From: Nocardia cyriacigeorgica | Lineage (GTDB): Bacteria > Actinomycetota > Actinomycetes > Mycobacteriales > Mycobacteriaceae | NCBI RefSeq assembly: GCF_010868145.1 | Contig: NZ_JAAGUY010000007.1 | Location: 135,377 to 199,376 of the forward strand | Reading direction: 5' to 3' | Length of the DNA stretch: 64,000 nucleotides | Shown: in pieces, positions 1-7,703 of the stretch | How positions within the stretch are numbered: position 1 is the stretch's first letter | How the letters are laid out: the number at the start of each line of letters is the position of its first letter | Translations under genes and position numbers: made by a program | The notes under the pieces: generated by a model | What the model was told of the DNA's origin: nothing | The model's database searches: none | The model's input: the letters and a program-made list of their open reading frames with translations, nothing else

Positions 1-705
1 GAGGGCGCCGTGCTTTATCTGCACGGCGGCGGCTACGCGGTCGGTTCGCCGACCACCCACCGGTCCCTGACCGCGCGACTGGCGCACGAAACCGGTTGCG
101 CGGTCTACTCGCTGGACTATCGGCTGGCGCCGGAATATCCGTTCCCGGCCGGTCTCGACGACGCCGAGGCGGCGTTCCTCGAGCTCGTCGACGAGCACGG
201 TTACGCACCCGAGCAGATCGCGATCTCCGGCGATTCGGCCGGCGGGGGCCTTGCTCTGGCCACCGCGCAACGACTGATCGGACGGCACGGTCACACCCCC
301 GCCGCCCTCGGCCTGATCGCACCGTGGACCGATCCGAACCAGATCCCGGACCGGTACCGCGATCTGGTGATCAGCAAGCCGTGGTCGCGAGCGTGTGCCG
401 CCGCCTACCTCGGCGCCGGTGACAGCAACGATCCCGGGTACGCGCCGCTACTCGGTGAGCTTCGCGGGCTGCCGCCGACCTACGTTCAGGTCGATGTCAG
501 CGAGCTGCTGCATCCACAGTGCGTGGATCTGACGGCCGCCCTCCGGGACGCCGGTGTCGCGGTCACCTTCACCGAGACACGCGGGCTCTGGCACGTCGCG
601 CAACTACAGGCGGCACTCGTCGGCCCCGCCGCCGCCGTGCTGACCGGAATGGCCGAGTTTTTGTCGGAAGCCATACGCCCGGCGCATATCCGCGACTTAG
701 GATGA
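1..705 (+). CDS. Alpha/beta hydrolase, HSL family (5'-truncated)
   Basis: The gene enters from outside the window, so its true start is not visible; the frame is open from base 1. The HGGG oxyanion motif is at bases 22-33 and the nucleophile elbow GDSAGG near bases 229-246, the signature of the hormone-sensitive-lipase group of esterases. A C-terminal LWHVAQ segment supplies the likely catalytic His. The acid residue is unusual: where the family has DE(I/L)L, this protein reads SELL, with an Asp two residues earlier (QVDVSELL). It probably hydrolyses a short acyl ester in the cytoplasm; the substrate cannot be told. A 16-bp hairpin follows directly. Confidence 0.85.
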   Translation, partial: EGAVLYLHGGGYAVGSPTTHRSLTARLAHETGCAVYSLDYRLAPEYPFPAGLDDAEAAFLELVDEHGYAPEQIAISGDSAGGGLALATAQRLIGRHGHTPAALGLIAPWTDPNQIPDRYRDLVISKPWSRACAAAYLGAGDSNDPGYAPLLGELRGLPPTYVQVDVSELLHPQCVDLTAALRDAGVAVTFTETRGLWHVAQLQAALVGPAAAVLTGMAEFLSEAIRPAHIRDLG

Positions 706-714
706 TCCCGCTCA

Positions 715-750
715 GGTCCGTATCCGCTCGTCATCGAGCGGATACGGACC
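715..750 (+). terminator. Perfect 16-bp hairpin after the hydrolase gene
   Basis: Left arm 715-730, loop tcat 731-734, right arm 735-750, all 16 pairs matching. It begins 9 bases after the hydrolase stop and is followed by only a short tatttg stretch, as is usual for GC-rich actinobacterial terminators. Confidence 0.75.
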
Positions 751-827
751 TATTTGCGGTGGTCGACGTCACGGCCGCGGCGCAAGTGCCGTAAATTACT
801 GATCAGTACACCCCACGTGGAAGGGCC

Positions 828-2624
828 ATGATGCGAGAGTTCGAAGCCCCGGCTTCCTACACCATCCCGGAAGACGCCAACAATTCCGACAACGTATTCC
901 GCCATGCCGAACAGTCGCCGAACGCGGTGCTGTTCCAGGTGCCGAACGGCAGCGGCGGTTTGCGGGATGTGAACGCGACGGAATTCGCGAAGACCGTGAC
1001 CGGTGTGGCCAAGGGCATCATCGCCTCGGGTATCGAACTCGGCGACCGCGTCGCCATCATGTCGGCCACCCGCTACGAGTGGGCCGTGCTCGACTTCGCC
1101 ATTTGGGCCGCGGGCGCGTGCACCGTCGCGATCTACGACAGCTCGGCCGCTGAGCAGGCCAAGTGGATCCTGCAGGATTCGGCCACCAAGCTGCTCGTCG
1201 TCGAGAACGACAAGCACCGCACCACCATCGACGAGATCGAATCCGGCTCGCTGACCGAGCTGAAGGAGATCGCCCAGATCGACAAGGGCGCGATCGAGGA
1301 TCTGATCAGCCGCGGCGCCGACCTGGACGACCAGGTCGTGCACGACCGCCGCGCGCAGGTCGGCGCCTCCTCGCCGGCCACCCTGATCTACACCTCCGGC
1401 ACCACCGGCCGCCCCAAGGGCGTCATGCTCACCCACGCGAACCTCTACGCGGAGTCGAAGTCCGACCGCATCGCGCTGGGCAAGTTCATCGACGAGGGCA
1501 AGAAGACCCTGCTGTTCCTGCCGCTGGCGCACGTGTTCGCCCGCGCGGTCGCACTGGCCGCCTTCGATGCGAAGGTGATCGTCGCGCACACCTCCGACTG
1601 GACCACCCTGGTCGACCAGTTCGGCAGCTTCAAGCCGCATTTCATCCTCTCGGTGCCGCGCGTATTCGAGAAGGTCTTCAACAGCGCCAAGCAGAAGGCG
1701 CACGACGGCGGCAAGGGCAAGATCTTCGATCTCGCCGCCGAGACCGCCATCGCCTACAGCGAGGGGCTGGACAAGGGCGGGGTCGACCTGGCCACCAAGG
1801 TCAAGCACTTCGTCTTCGACAAGCTGGTCTACAGCAAGCTGCGTGTCGCCCTCGGCGGCCAGTGCGAGGCCGCGGTATCCGGCGGTGGCCCGCTGGGTGC
1901 GCGCCTCGGCCACTTCTTCCGCGGCGTCGGCGTCACCATCTACGAGGGCTACGGCCTGACCGAGACCACCGCCGCCATCACGGTGAACACCCCCGAGCAC
2001 ATCCGCGTCGGCTCCGTCGGCCGCCCGATCGAGGGCCATGCCGCCAAGATCGCCGAGGACGGCGAGCTGCTGCTCCAGGGTTCGGTCGTCTTCGACGGCT
2101 ACTGGGGCAATGCCGAGGCCACCGAGGACGCCTTCGAGGACGGCTGGTTCAAGACCGGTGATCTCGGCGCCATCGACGCCGACGGCTTCGTCACCATCAC
2201 CGGCCGCAAGAAGGAAATCATCGTCACCGCGGGCGGTAAGAACGTCTCCCCCGCGCTGCTCGAGGACTCACTGCGAGCGCATCCGCTGATCAGCCAGGTC
2301 ATGGTGGTCGGCGATGGCCAGCCGTTCGTCGGCGCGCTGATCACCCTCGACCCCGAGGCGCTGCCGGGCTGGAAGGAGCGCAATGGCGTCTCCGCCGACA
2401 CGTCGATGGAGACGCTGATCGAGAACCCGGCCCTGGTCGCCGAGATCGACGCCGCGGTCGCCGAGACCAACAAGAAGGTCTCCAAGGCCGAGCAGATCAA
2501 GAAGACCCGCATCCTGACCGTCGACTGGACCCAGGAGACCGGCGAGCTCACCCCGAAGATGTCGCTCAAGCGCGCCGTCGTGATGAAGCAGTACGCCTCC
2601 GAGGTCGAAAAGATCTACAGCTGA
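828..2624 (+). CDS. fadD15: Long-chain fatty-acid-CoA ligase, FadD15 type
   Basis: AMP-forming acyl-CoA synthetase of 598 residues, the usual length of the FadD15 group. It activates a long-chain fatty acid with ATP and couples it to CoA. Visible motifs: the P-loop-like LIYTSGTTGRPKG (about 186-198), the acyl/adenylate motif YGLTETTA (about 375-382), the hinge-side GWFKTGDLG (about 439-447), and the C-terminal TPKMSLKR, whose lysines (577, 580) include the expected catalytic Lys. The start is the first of two adjacent ATG codons, preceded by ggaaggg. The gene stands alone between two hairpin terminators. The subfamily name rests on recalled similarity; substrate chain length is not proven. 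Confidence 0.93.
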   Translation: MMREFEAPASYTIPEDANNSDNVFRHAEQSPNAVLFQVPNGSGGLRDVNATEFAKTVTGVAKGIIASGIELGDRVAIMSATRYEWAVLDFAIWAAGACTVAIYDSSAAEQAKWILQDSATKLLVVENDKHRTTIDEIESGSLTELKEIAQIDKGAIEDLISRGADLDDQVVHDRRAQVGASSPATLIYTSGTTGRPKGVMLTHANLYAESKSDRIALGKFIDEGKKTLLFLPLAHVFARAVALAAFDAKVIVAHTSDWTTLVDQFGSFKPHFILSVPRVFEKVFNSAKQKAHDGGKGKIFDLAAETAIAYSEGLDKGGVDLATKVKHFVFDKLVYSKLRVALGGQCEAAVSGGGPLGARLGHFFRGVGVTIYEGYGLTETTAAITVNTPEHIRVGSVGRPIEGHAAKIAEDGELLLQGSVVFDGYWGNAEATEDAFEDGWFKTGDLGAIDADGFVTITGRKKEIIVTAGGKNVSPALLEDSLRAHPLISQVMVVGDGQPFVGALITLDPEALPGWKERNGVSADTSMETLIENPALVAEIDAAVAETNKKVSKAEQIKKTRILTVDWTQETGELTPKMSLKRAVVMKQYASEVEKIYS

Positions 2625-2640
2625 TCTTCCCCTGACGTGC

Positions 2641-2675
2641 GAAGGCGCCGACAGCTTTACGCTGTCGGCGCCTTC
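2641..2675. terminator. Bidirectional terminator between convergent genes
   Basis: Perfect 15-bp stem (2641-2655 with 2661-2675), loop tttac, lying 16 bases after the fadD15 stop and 25 bases beyond the stop of the convergent exporter gene, so it can serve both. Confidence 0.8.
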
Positions 2676-2699
2676 GTCGTTTCGCGGATCGAATCCGGC

Positions 2700-4175
2700 T
2701 CACGGGGTGAGGGATTCGGCCTTCGCCCGTTCGGTGGGCGGCTTCGGCGGTGCGGCGGCGGCCGGACGCAGGAACAGTGCCGAGGCCACCAGGCCGATCA
2801 GCAGAATCGCGGCAGGAAGATAGGTCGAGTCCGCCAGCGCCGAACTGAACGCGTCCTTGACCGGCTCCGGGATCGGGCCGGTCGTACCTTCACCGGCGGG
2901 GGCGTCACCCAGATCGTTGGCCGCCATCCGCGCGGCGATCAGGGCGCTGATCGCGGCACTACCGAGCACTGCACCCACCTGACGCATGGTGTTGTAGACA
3001 CCGGCGCCCGCACCCGCCTGCCGGATGGGCAGATTATGTGTCGCGGTGGTGGCCAGCGGCGCCCAGATGAATGCGTTGGCGAAACCGGCCAGCCCGGCCG
3101 CGACCAGGAACCAGATGATGTCCGAACCCGGGGTCATCAACTGCGCGAACCAGGCCACCGATACGGCGAACAACCCGAAACCGACCGTCGGCACCACCCG
3201 TGGATGCAGCCGTCCCGCGAACTTGCCGACGAACGGCGCGCACACACCGGTGATGATCGCCATCGGCGCCAACACCAGAGCCGATGTCGTCGGCGACATC
3301 TCGCGCACCGCCTGCAAGTAGAAATAGATCGGGACCATCAACGCCGTCGTCGCGGCGCCCATTGCCGCGATCGCGAGATTCGACAACCCGAAGTTGCGGT
3401 CGCGGAACAGGCTCAGCGGCACCAGCGGCTCGCCGGTATTGCGCGCCTGGTTCACGATGAACAGCCCGAGCACCACCACACCCGCACCGATCAGCAACCA
3501 GATGCGAGCCGACCAGTCGTAGGTGTTGCCCTCCTGGATACCGAACACCAGCAGCGACATACCGATCGCGCTCAGCACCACACCGGGGATGTCGAACTTG
3601 TGCGCATGGGTCTCGAGGTCCGGCACCAGTCGCCAGGCCAGCACGAACGCGACGATGCCGACCGGTACGTTGACGAAGAAGATCCATTCCCAGCCGAGGT
3701 TGTCGACCAGCACACCGCCGAGGATCGGGCCGACAAGCGTCGCCAGACCTGCCACCCCACCCCACAGACCCATGGCCGCACCGCGCTTGTCCGGCGGGAA
3801 GGTGCGGGTGATGACGGCCATGGTCTGCGGCGTCATCAGCGCCGCACCGAGACCCTGCACCGCACGCGCGGCGATCAGCATGCCGATGGTGCCCGACAGA
3901 CCACACCACAGCGACGCGAGCGTGAAGACGGCCAGACCGATCAGATAGATCTTCTTCGGCCCGAAACGATCACCGAGGCGCCCGGTGACCAGGAGCGGCA
4001 CCGCATAGGTCAGCAGGTAGGCGCTGGTCACCCAGATGACCTGGGAGATATCGGCGTGCAGACTCTCCAGGATGGCCGGATTGGCGACCGCGACGATCGT
4101 GACATCTAGCAGGATCATGAAGAACCCGACGACCAGCGCGGAGAGCGCCAGCCATGGATTACGTGGAGTGGACAT
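2700..4175 (-). CDS. MFS drug exporter, DHA2 (EmrB/QacA) family
   Basis: A 491-residue, strongly hydrophobic protein of the 14-helix DHA2 family of proton-driven drug exporters in the cytoplasmic membrane. Helix 1 carries LDVTIVAVANPAI (about 23-35), the motif with the membrane Asp typical of this family; motif A is GRLGDRFG (65-72); the motif C glycines are in VGPILGG. The last 25 residues are Pro/Ala-rich and cytoplasmic. It lies 69 bp downstream of a PadR regulator on the same strand with no terminator between, so the pair is probably an operon driven from the PadR promoter. The exported compound is unknown. Confidence 0.92.
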   Translation of the reverse strand: MSTPRNPWLALSALVVGFFMILLDVTIVAVANPAILESLHADISQVIWVTSAYLLTYAVPLLVTGRLGDRFGPKKIYLIGLAVFTLASLWCGLSGTIGMLIAARAVQGLGAALMTPQTMAVITRTFPPDKRGAAMGLWGGVAGLATLVGPILGGVLVDNLGWEWIFFVNVPVGIVAFVLAWRLVPDLETHAHKFDIPGVVLSAIGMSLLVFGIQEGNTYDWSARIWLLIGAGVVVLGLFIVNQARNTGEPLVPLSLFRDRNFGLSNLAIAAMGAATTALMVPIYFYLQAVREMSPTTSALVLAPMAIITGVCAPFVGKFAGRLHPRVVPTVGFGLFAVSVAWFAQLMTPGSDIIWFLVAAGLAGFANAFIWAPLATTATHNLPIRQAGAGAGVYNTMRQVGAVLGSAAISALIAARMAANDLGDAPAGEGTTGPIPEPVKDAFSSALADSTYLPAAILLIGLVASALFLRPAAAAPPKPPTERAKAESLTP

Positions 4176-4244
4176 CGGTTTCGTTCCTAACTCGGGTGGA
4201 TGACGAGCGACGTCGTTGTCGGGTCTGTCGTGTCCGGCGGATGT

Positions 4245-4922
4245 TCAGGAGGCTGCGGCTTCCCCGGGAGCGTCGTCCGGCTCCGGCCCCTGTGGACGCC
4301 ATAGCGAGTCATCGCAGGGCTCCATGCGTTCACCGGTCACGGGATCGAAGTCTTCCCAGATCAACGCGCCGCTATCGAGTTCGCCGATCATGTGCTCGAC
4401 CCACTCGATCTCGGTACGCACGGTGGCGCGCAGATAGGGCAGCACGATCCAATAGCGGCGGGGCACCTGCTTGCGTTCGGCCGCCGCGATCATGGTGTCG
4501 ATCTCGGCGAACTGCCCAGCGAGATGCTCGATCCGTTCCCGTAACAGCGACAGCACTTCGAGTTTGGGCAGGTTGTGCGCCTCACCGAGGGCCACCGGGA
4601 AGATCGGGTATTCCGGCAGCGGCTTGCGCAACAGCTCCGCGATCCGGTTCCGCAATGTGCTTCGCCCGTCGGCGGTGATCCGGTAGGTGGTGCGTTCCGG
4701 CCGGTTCCCGGCGCGGTCGATCCCTTCGGCGGTCACCAGTTCCGCATCGGCCAGCCGGGCGATCACGTGATACAGCGAGCCGGGCCGCACCTTGACCAGT
4801 TTGTCCTCATGCCGCAGGACGAGTAGCTGATACATCTCGTAGGGATGCATGGGTCGCTCTTCGAGCAGGGCGAGCACAGCGATCGCCAATGGCGTCACCG
4901 TCGCACCCGTGCGCTGCCCCAT
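4245..4922 (-). CDS. PadR-family transcriptional regulator
   Basis: 225 residues: an N-terminal winged helix (about 11-90, with PGSLYHVIARL as the recognition region), then a helical dimerisation domain with a Trp/Tyr-rich stretch, ending in an acidic tail. I chose the ATG at 4922 rather than the longer frame to 5024: it has a gaaggggacaac ribosome site and starts just before the conserved helix, whereas the longer frame would run through the palindrome at 5016-5033. PadR proteins repress linked exporter or detoxification genes until a small aromatic ligand binds. Here the target is almost certainly its own operon with the MFS exporter. Confidence 0.92.
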   Translation of the reverse strand: MGQRTGATVTPLAIAVLALLEERPMHPYEMYQLLVLRHEDKLVKVRPGSLYHVIARLADAELVTAEGIDRAGNRPERTTYRITADGRSTLRNRIAELLRKPLPEYPIFPVALGEAHNLPKLEVLSLLRERIEHLAGQFAEIDTMIAAAERKQVPRRYWIVLPYLRATVRTEIEWVEHMIGELDSGALIWEDFDPVTGERMEPCDDSLWRPQGPEPDDAPGEAAAS

Positions 4923-5015
4923 GTTGTCCCCTTCCCGGGCCGACGCCCACCACTCGCGGAGTTTCGGCGAGCGATCACGCACCCTATCCGCGTGCGCCGA
5001 CATATCCCACGTCAA

Positions 5016-5033
5016 ATATTCCAACTGGAATAT
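5016..5033. promoter_or_regulatory. Palindromic candidate PadR operator
   Basis: ATATTCCA and TGGAATAT face each other across a 2-base centre, a perfect 8-bp inverted repeat in a region otherwise about 65-70% GC. It sits 94 bp upstream of the padR start, next to a TTGACG on the minus strand, where an autoregulatory operator would be expected. Confidence 0.65.
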
Positions 5034-5104
5034 ACGGCGCGGAAGTGGCGGGCGGCAAGGAGTGAAGGGGCGTGATAGGAGTCATACGATGCGCAGGCGG
5101 CGCG

Positions 5105-5986
5105 CTAGAGCCCGTGCTCGTCGAGCCAGGTGCGCGCCAGGTCGGCGGGGTCAGCATCCGCGTCACGAACCTCGCGGACCATGGCGACCAGCCGGTCGGT
5201 GGTCAGCTCACCGGCGACGTAGTTCAACTTTTCCCACTGCCGTTCGTCCAGCGCGCCCTTGCGGACCAGCGACACCGGGTTCTCGGCACGCAGCGCGTTG
5301 TCCTCATCGGACAGCACGCGCAGACCGTCGGTCGCGGCGGGCGCCAGTTCGGCAGGGCCTGCCAGCAGACCGACCTGGATCCGGCCGTCCAGCAAAGCTT
5401 TTCGCAGCTCGTCAGGGTTCGGGAAAGTGATCGTCTCGGCCAGATCACAGCCCTCGACCCGCAGTGCGGATGGCGGGGCGGTGAGCAAACCGGGCACCGG
5501 CGCGACACCCGCGCGCGAGGTCGCGCAGTGTGGGATCAGGTCGGCGACCGAATCGAACGGCGCGGCCCCGCCCACCACCAGACGCGGCCGCAGATCGGCG
5601 CCGTCGGCCGCATCGGTGACGACAAGGCCCTGCGGCAGCGAACGATTCAGCTCCGTGGTGACCTCTTTACCGGTCCACGCGACGGCGTCACCGGCCAGAT
5701 CCGCCAGCAGCGCACCATTGTGCTCGCCGACCAGCGTCACCGTGCCCGCATCGAGCGCGGCCAGCCGATCCGCACGCGCGCCGAGATCACGTTCGACGGC
5801 GACACCGGCGCCGGTGCGGGCCAGTGCCTGCGCGTAGATCTCGGCCAGCAGCACCGATTCCGCGGTGTCACCGGAACCGACCACCAGCGGCTCGGTCGCG
5901 GGATCATCACCACAGGACACGGCCACCGTCGCCACCGCGACGACCAGCAGCCGGGCCAGCACCCGCAGCGGCGCGGCAAGCACCAT
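5105..5986 (-). CDS. Betaine/choline-type ABC substrate-binding lipoprotein (OpuAC-like)
   Basis: 293 residues from the chosen ATG at 5986 (a GTG at 6034 would add 16). The N-terminus is a lipoprotein signal: basic start, hydrophobic stretch, lipobox AVSC with the lipidated Cys at 25, then GDD. The mature part starts PLVVGSGDTAESVLLAEIYA, the pattern of OpuAC/ProX proteins that bind quaternary amines such as glycine betaine or choline. No permease or ATPase lies alongside, so it either works with a transporter encoded elsewhere or has another binding role. It is downstream of malic enzyme on the same strand but separated from it by a strong hairpin. Confidence 0.8.
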   Translation of the reverse strand: MVLAAPLRVLARLLVVAVATVAVSCGDDPATEPLVVGSGDTAESVLLAEIYAQALARTGAGVAVERDLGARADRLAALDAGTVTLVGEHNGALLADLAGDAVAWTGKEVTTELNRSLPQGLVVTDAADGADLRPRLVVGGAAPFDSVADLIPHCATSRAGVAPVPGLLTAPPSALRVEGCDLAETITFPNPDELRKALLDGRIQVGLLAGPAELAPAATDGLRVLSDEDNALRAENPVSLVRKGALDERQWEKLNYVAGELTTDRLVAMVREVRDADADPADLARTWLDEHGL

Positions 5987-6070
5987 CGGCGCGACACCAA
6001 CTTTCCGAAGCCGAGGACTAGCCCACGCAGACACGACCGAGCGGGCACATATGGTCAGTGGAGAATGTAC

Positions 6071-6105
6071 CGAGGGCGCCGTTCCGTATGGAACAGGCGC
6101 CCTCG
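6071..6105 (-). terminator. Terminator of the malic enzyme gene
   Basis: CGAGGGCGCC-GTTCC pairs with GGAAC-(a)-GGCGCCCTCG, a 15-bp stem with one bulged base and a 4-base loop, located 20 bases past the malic enzyme stop. Confidence 0.75.
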
Positions 6106-6124
6106 TACAACTGCTGCGGAATGT

Positions 6125-7339
6125 CTACGCGACGCCCTCTGCGCGCGCGGCGGCGGCGACGGCTTCGGCAACGGCCGGGGCGACGCGCGGGTCGAGCGGG
6201 CTCGGCACGATCTTGTCGACGGCCAGCTCATCGGCGACGACGCCGAGGATGGCGTCGGCGGCCGCGATCTTCATACCCTCGGTGATCCGACGGGCACCCG
6301 CGTCGAGGGCGCCCTTGAAGACACCGGGGAACGCGAGCACATTGTTGATCTGGTTCGGGAAGTCACTGCGCCCGGTGGCCACGATCGAGGCGTACTTGGC
6401 GGCGACGTCGGGGTGGATCTCGGGGTCCGGGTTGGACATGGCGAACACGATCGACTCCGGCGCCATCGAGGCGATGAGCTCTTCGCCGATCTTGCCCGCG
6501 GACAGGCCGAGGAACACATCCGCACCGGCCAGCGCGTCGGCGGCGGTGCCGGTCAGCCCGCGCGGGTTGGTGCGCTGGGCCAGATCGGACTTGACCTCGT
6601 TGAGGTCGGTGCGATCGCGGCTGACAATGCCCTTGGAGTCGAGCACGGTGACGTCGGCGACGCCTGCGGCCAGCAGGATGTTGGTGCACGCGACACCCGC
6701 GGCGCCGGCACCGGAGACAACGACCTTCAGACCGGAGGTGCTGCGGCCCTGCACCTTGGCGGCGCCATTGAGCGCGGCGAGCACCACGATCGCGGTGCCG
6801 TGCTGGTCATCGTGCATGACTGGGCAATCGAGCGCCTCGATGACGCGCTTTTCGATCTCGAAGCAGCGCGGCGCGGAGATGTCCTCCAGGTTCACCGCAC
6901 CGAAGCTCGGGCGCAGCCGGATCAGAGTCTCGACGATCTCGTCGACGTCCTTGGTGTCCAGCACGATCGGAATGGAGTCCAGCCCGGCGAACTTCTTGAA
7001 CAGCGCGGCCTTACCCTCCATCACCGGCAGCGACGCCCGCGGGCCGATGTCACCGAGGCCGAGCACGGCGGTGCCGTCGCTGACGACCACGACCAGCCGG
7101 TCGGTCCAGGTGTAGCGCTTGGCCAGCGACTCGTCCTCGGCGATCGCGCGGCTGACCTGCGCGACACCGGGGGTGTAAGCGATCGACAGGTCGCGCTGGG
7201 TATCCAATGGCGCACTCAGCTCTACCGAGAGCTTGCCGCCGAGGTGGCCCGCGAAGATCTCCTCGTGGGTGATCGCCGCGAGGTCGGCGGCGGCATTCTT
7301 GCTGGCAGTGGCGTTCGGTGCGTCAGTCACAGATGACAC
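6125..7339 (-). CDS. Malate dehydrogenase (decarboxylating), short-form malic enzyme
   Basis: 404 residues; converts malate to pyruvate and CO2 with reduction of NAD(P). It is the short bacterial form without the phosphotransacetylase domain of MaeB. Visible: AYTPGVA with the catalytic Tyr (55), PVMEGKAALFK with the catalytic Lys (110), metal ligands in NLEDISAPRCFEIE (152-153) and VMHDDQHGTA, and a Rossmann GAGAAG (210-215). I chose the GTG at 7339, which has ggagtgaaatc before it; a GTG at 7366 would add nine residues with no ribosome site. Cofactor preference (NAD or NADP) cannot be decided by eye. The upstream leader is unusually long. Confidence 0.92.
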   Translation of the reverse strand: MSSVTDAPNATASKNAAADLAAITHEEIFAGHLGGKLSVELSAPLDTQRDLSIAYTPGVAQVSRAIAEDESLAKRYTWTDRLVVVVSDGTAVLGLGDIGPRASLPVMEGKAALFKKFAGLDSIPIVLDTKDVDEIVETLIRLRPSFGAVNLEDISAPRCFEIEKRVIEALDCPVMHDDQHGTAIVVLAALNGAAKVQGRSTSGLKVVVSGAGAAGVACTNILLAAGVADVTVLDSKGIVSRDRTDLNEVKSDLAQRTNPRGLTGTAADALAGADVFLGLSAGKIGEELIASMAPESIVFAMSNPDPEIHPDVAAKYASIVATGRSDFPNQINNVLAFPGVFKGALDAGARRITEGMKIAAADAILGVVADELAVDKIVPSPLDPRVAPAVAEAVAAAARAEGVA

Positions 7340-7703
7340 GATTTCACTCCTGCTCGGATCGGTCACAATCGGGGGACGGTTACCGTCGGGTTTTTTGGTA
7401 CTAGGTGCTTCGTAACGCTCATCGGGTGCGCTGACCGGTACGTTTCGACTTCTCGACAGCCCTGTCGACGTGGCGCGGCACTGATCCGTAGAGCGGAAGC
7501 CGGACGGGTGGGTCCGGACAGATCATGCGGGTTGACCCTCGGGACACGACGGTGCGTCGTGAGGCGGTGATCACCGTGTTTCCCATACCCGGCGGTGGCG
7601 TAGGACGGGAATCCGCAACATTCTGCCAGCCTGCCCGACCACATGCCAAACCGGTAGGCGGAGTCGTGGTCGTGCACCATCATCCGAGCGTAAGCCGCTG
7701 GAA
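7340..7703 (-). promoter_or_regulatory. Long structured 5' region of the malic enzyme gene
   Basis: No convincing gene lies in these 364 bases. On the minus strand there is a plausible promoter, TTGGCA (complement of 7644-7649) and CAGAAT (complement of 7620-7625) with an 18-base spacer, implying a leader of about 270 nt. Three hairpins lie in it: CACGAC/GTCGTG (7545-7561), TCGACAG/CTGTCGA (7453-7468) and GACGG/CCGTC (7375-7387) next to a six-T run on the plus strand. I recognise no known riboswitch class. Confidence 0.45.

Noticed and set aside
750..2039. Open frame of 429 codons on the minus strand
   Set aside because: Fully antisense to the fadD15 gene; repetitive Asp/Gly/Val composition of a GC-rich shadow frame, no domain.
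2637..4109. Plus-strand frame of 490 codons opposite the MFS gene
   Set aside because: Arg/Gln/His-rich shadow; the minus strand has all MFS motifs.
5072..7336. Plus-strand frame of 754 codons
   Set aside because: Antisense to the lipoprotein and malic enzyme genes; no recognisable domain.
7374..7396. GACGG/CCGTC hairpin followed by six T on the plus strand as a terminator
   Set aside because: Only a 5-bp stem and no known plus-strand gene upstream; kept only as part of the leader.
7363..7683. 106-codon frame on the minus strand in the malic enzyme leader
   Set aside because: No domain or good start, crosses hairpins; treated as non-coding leader.
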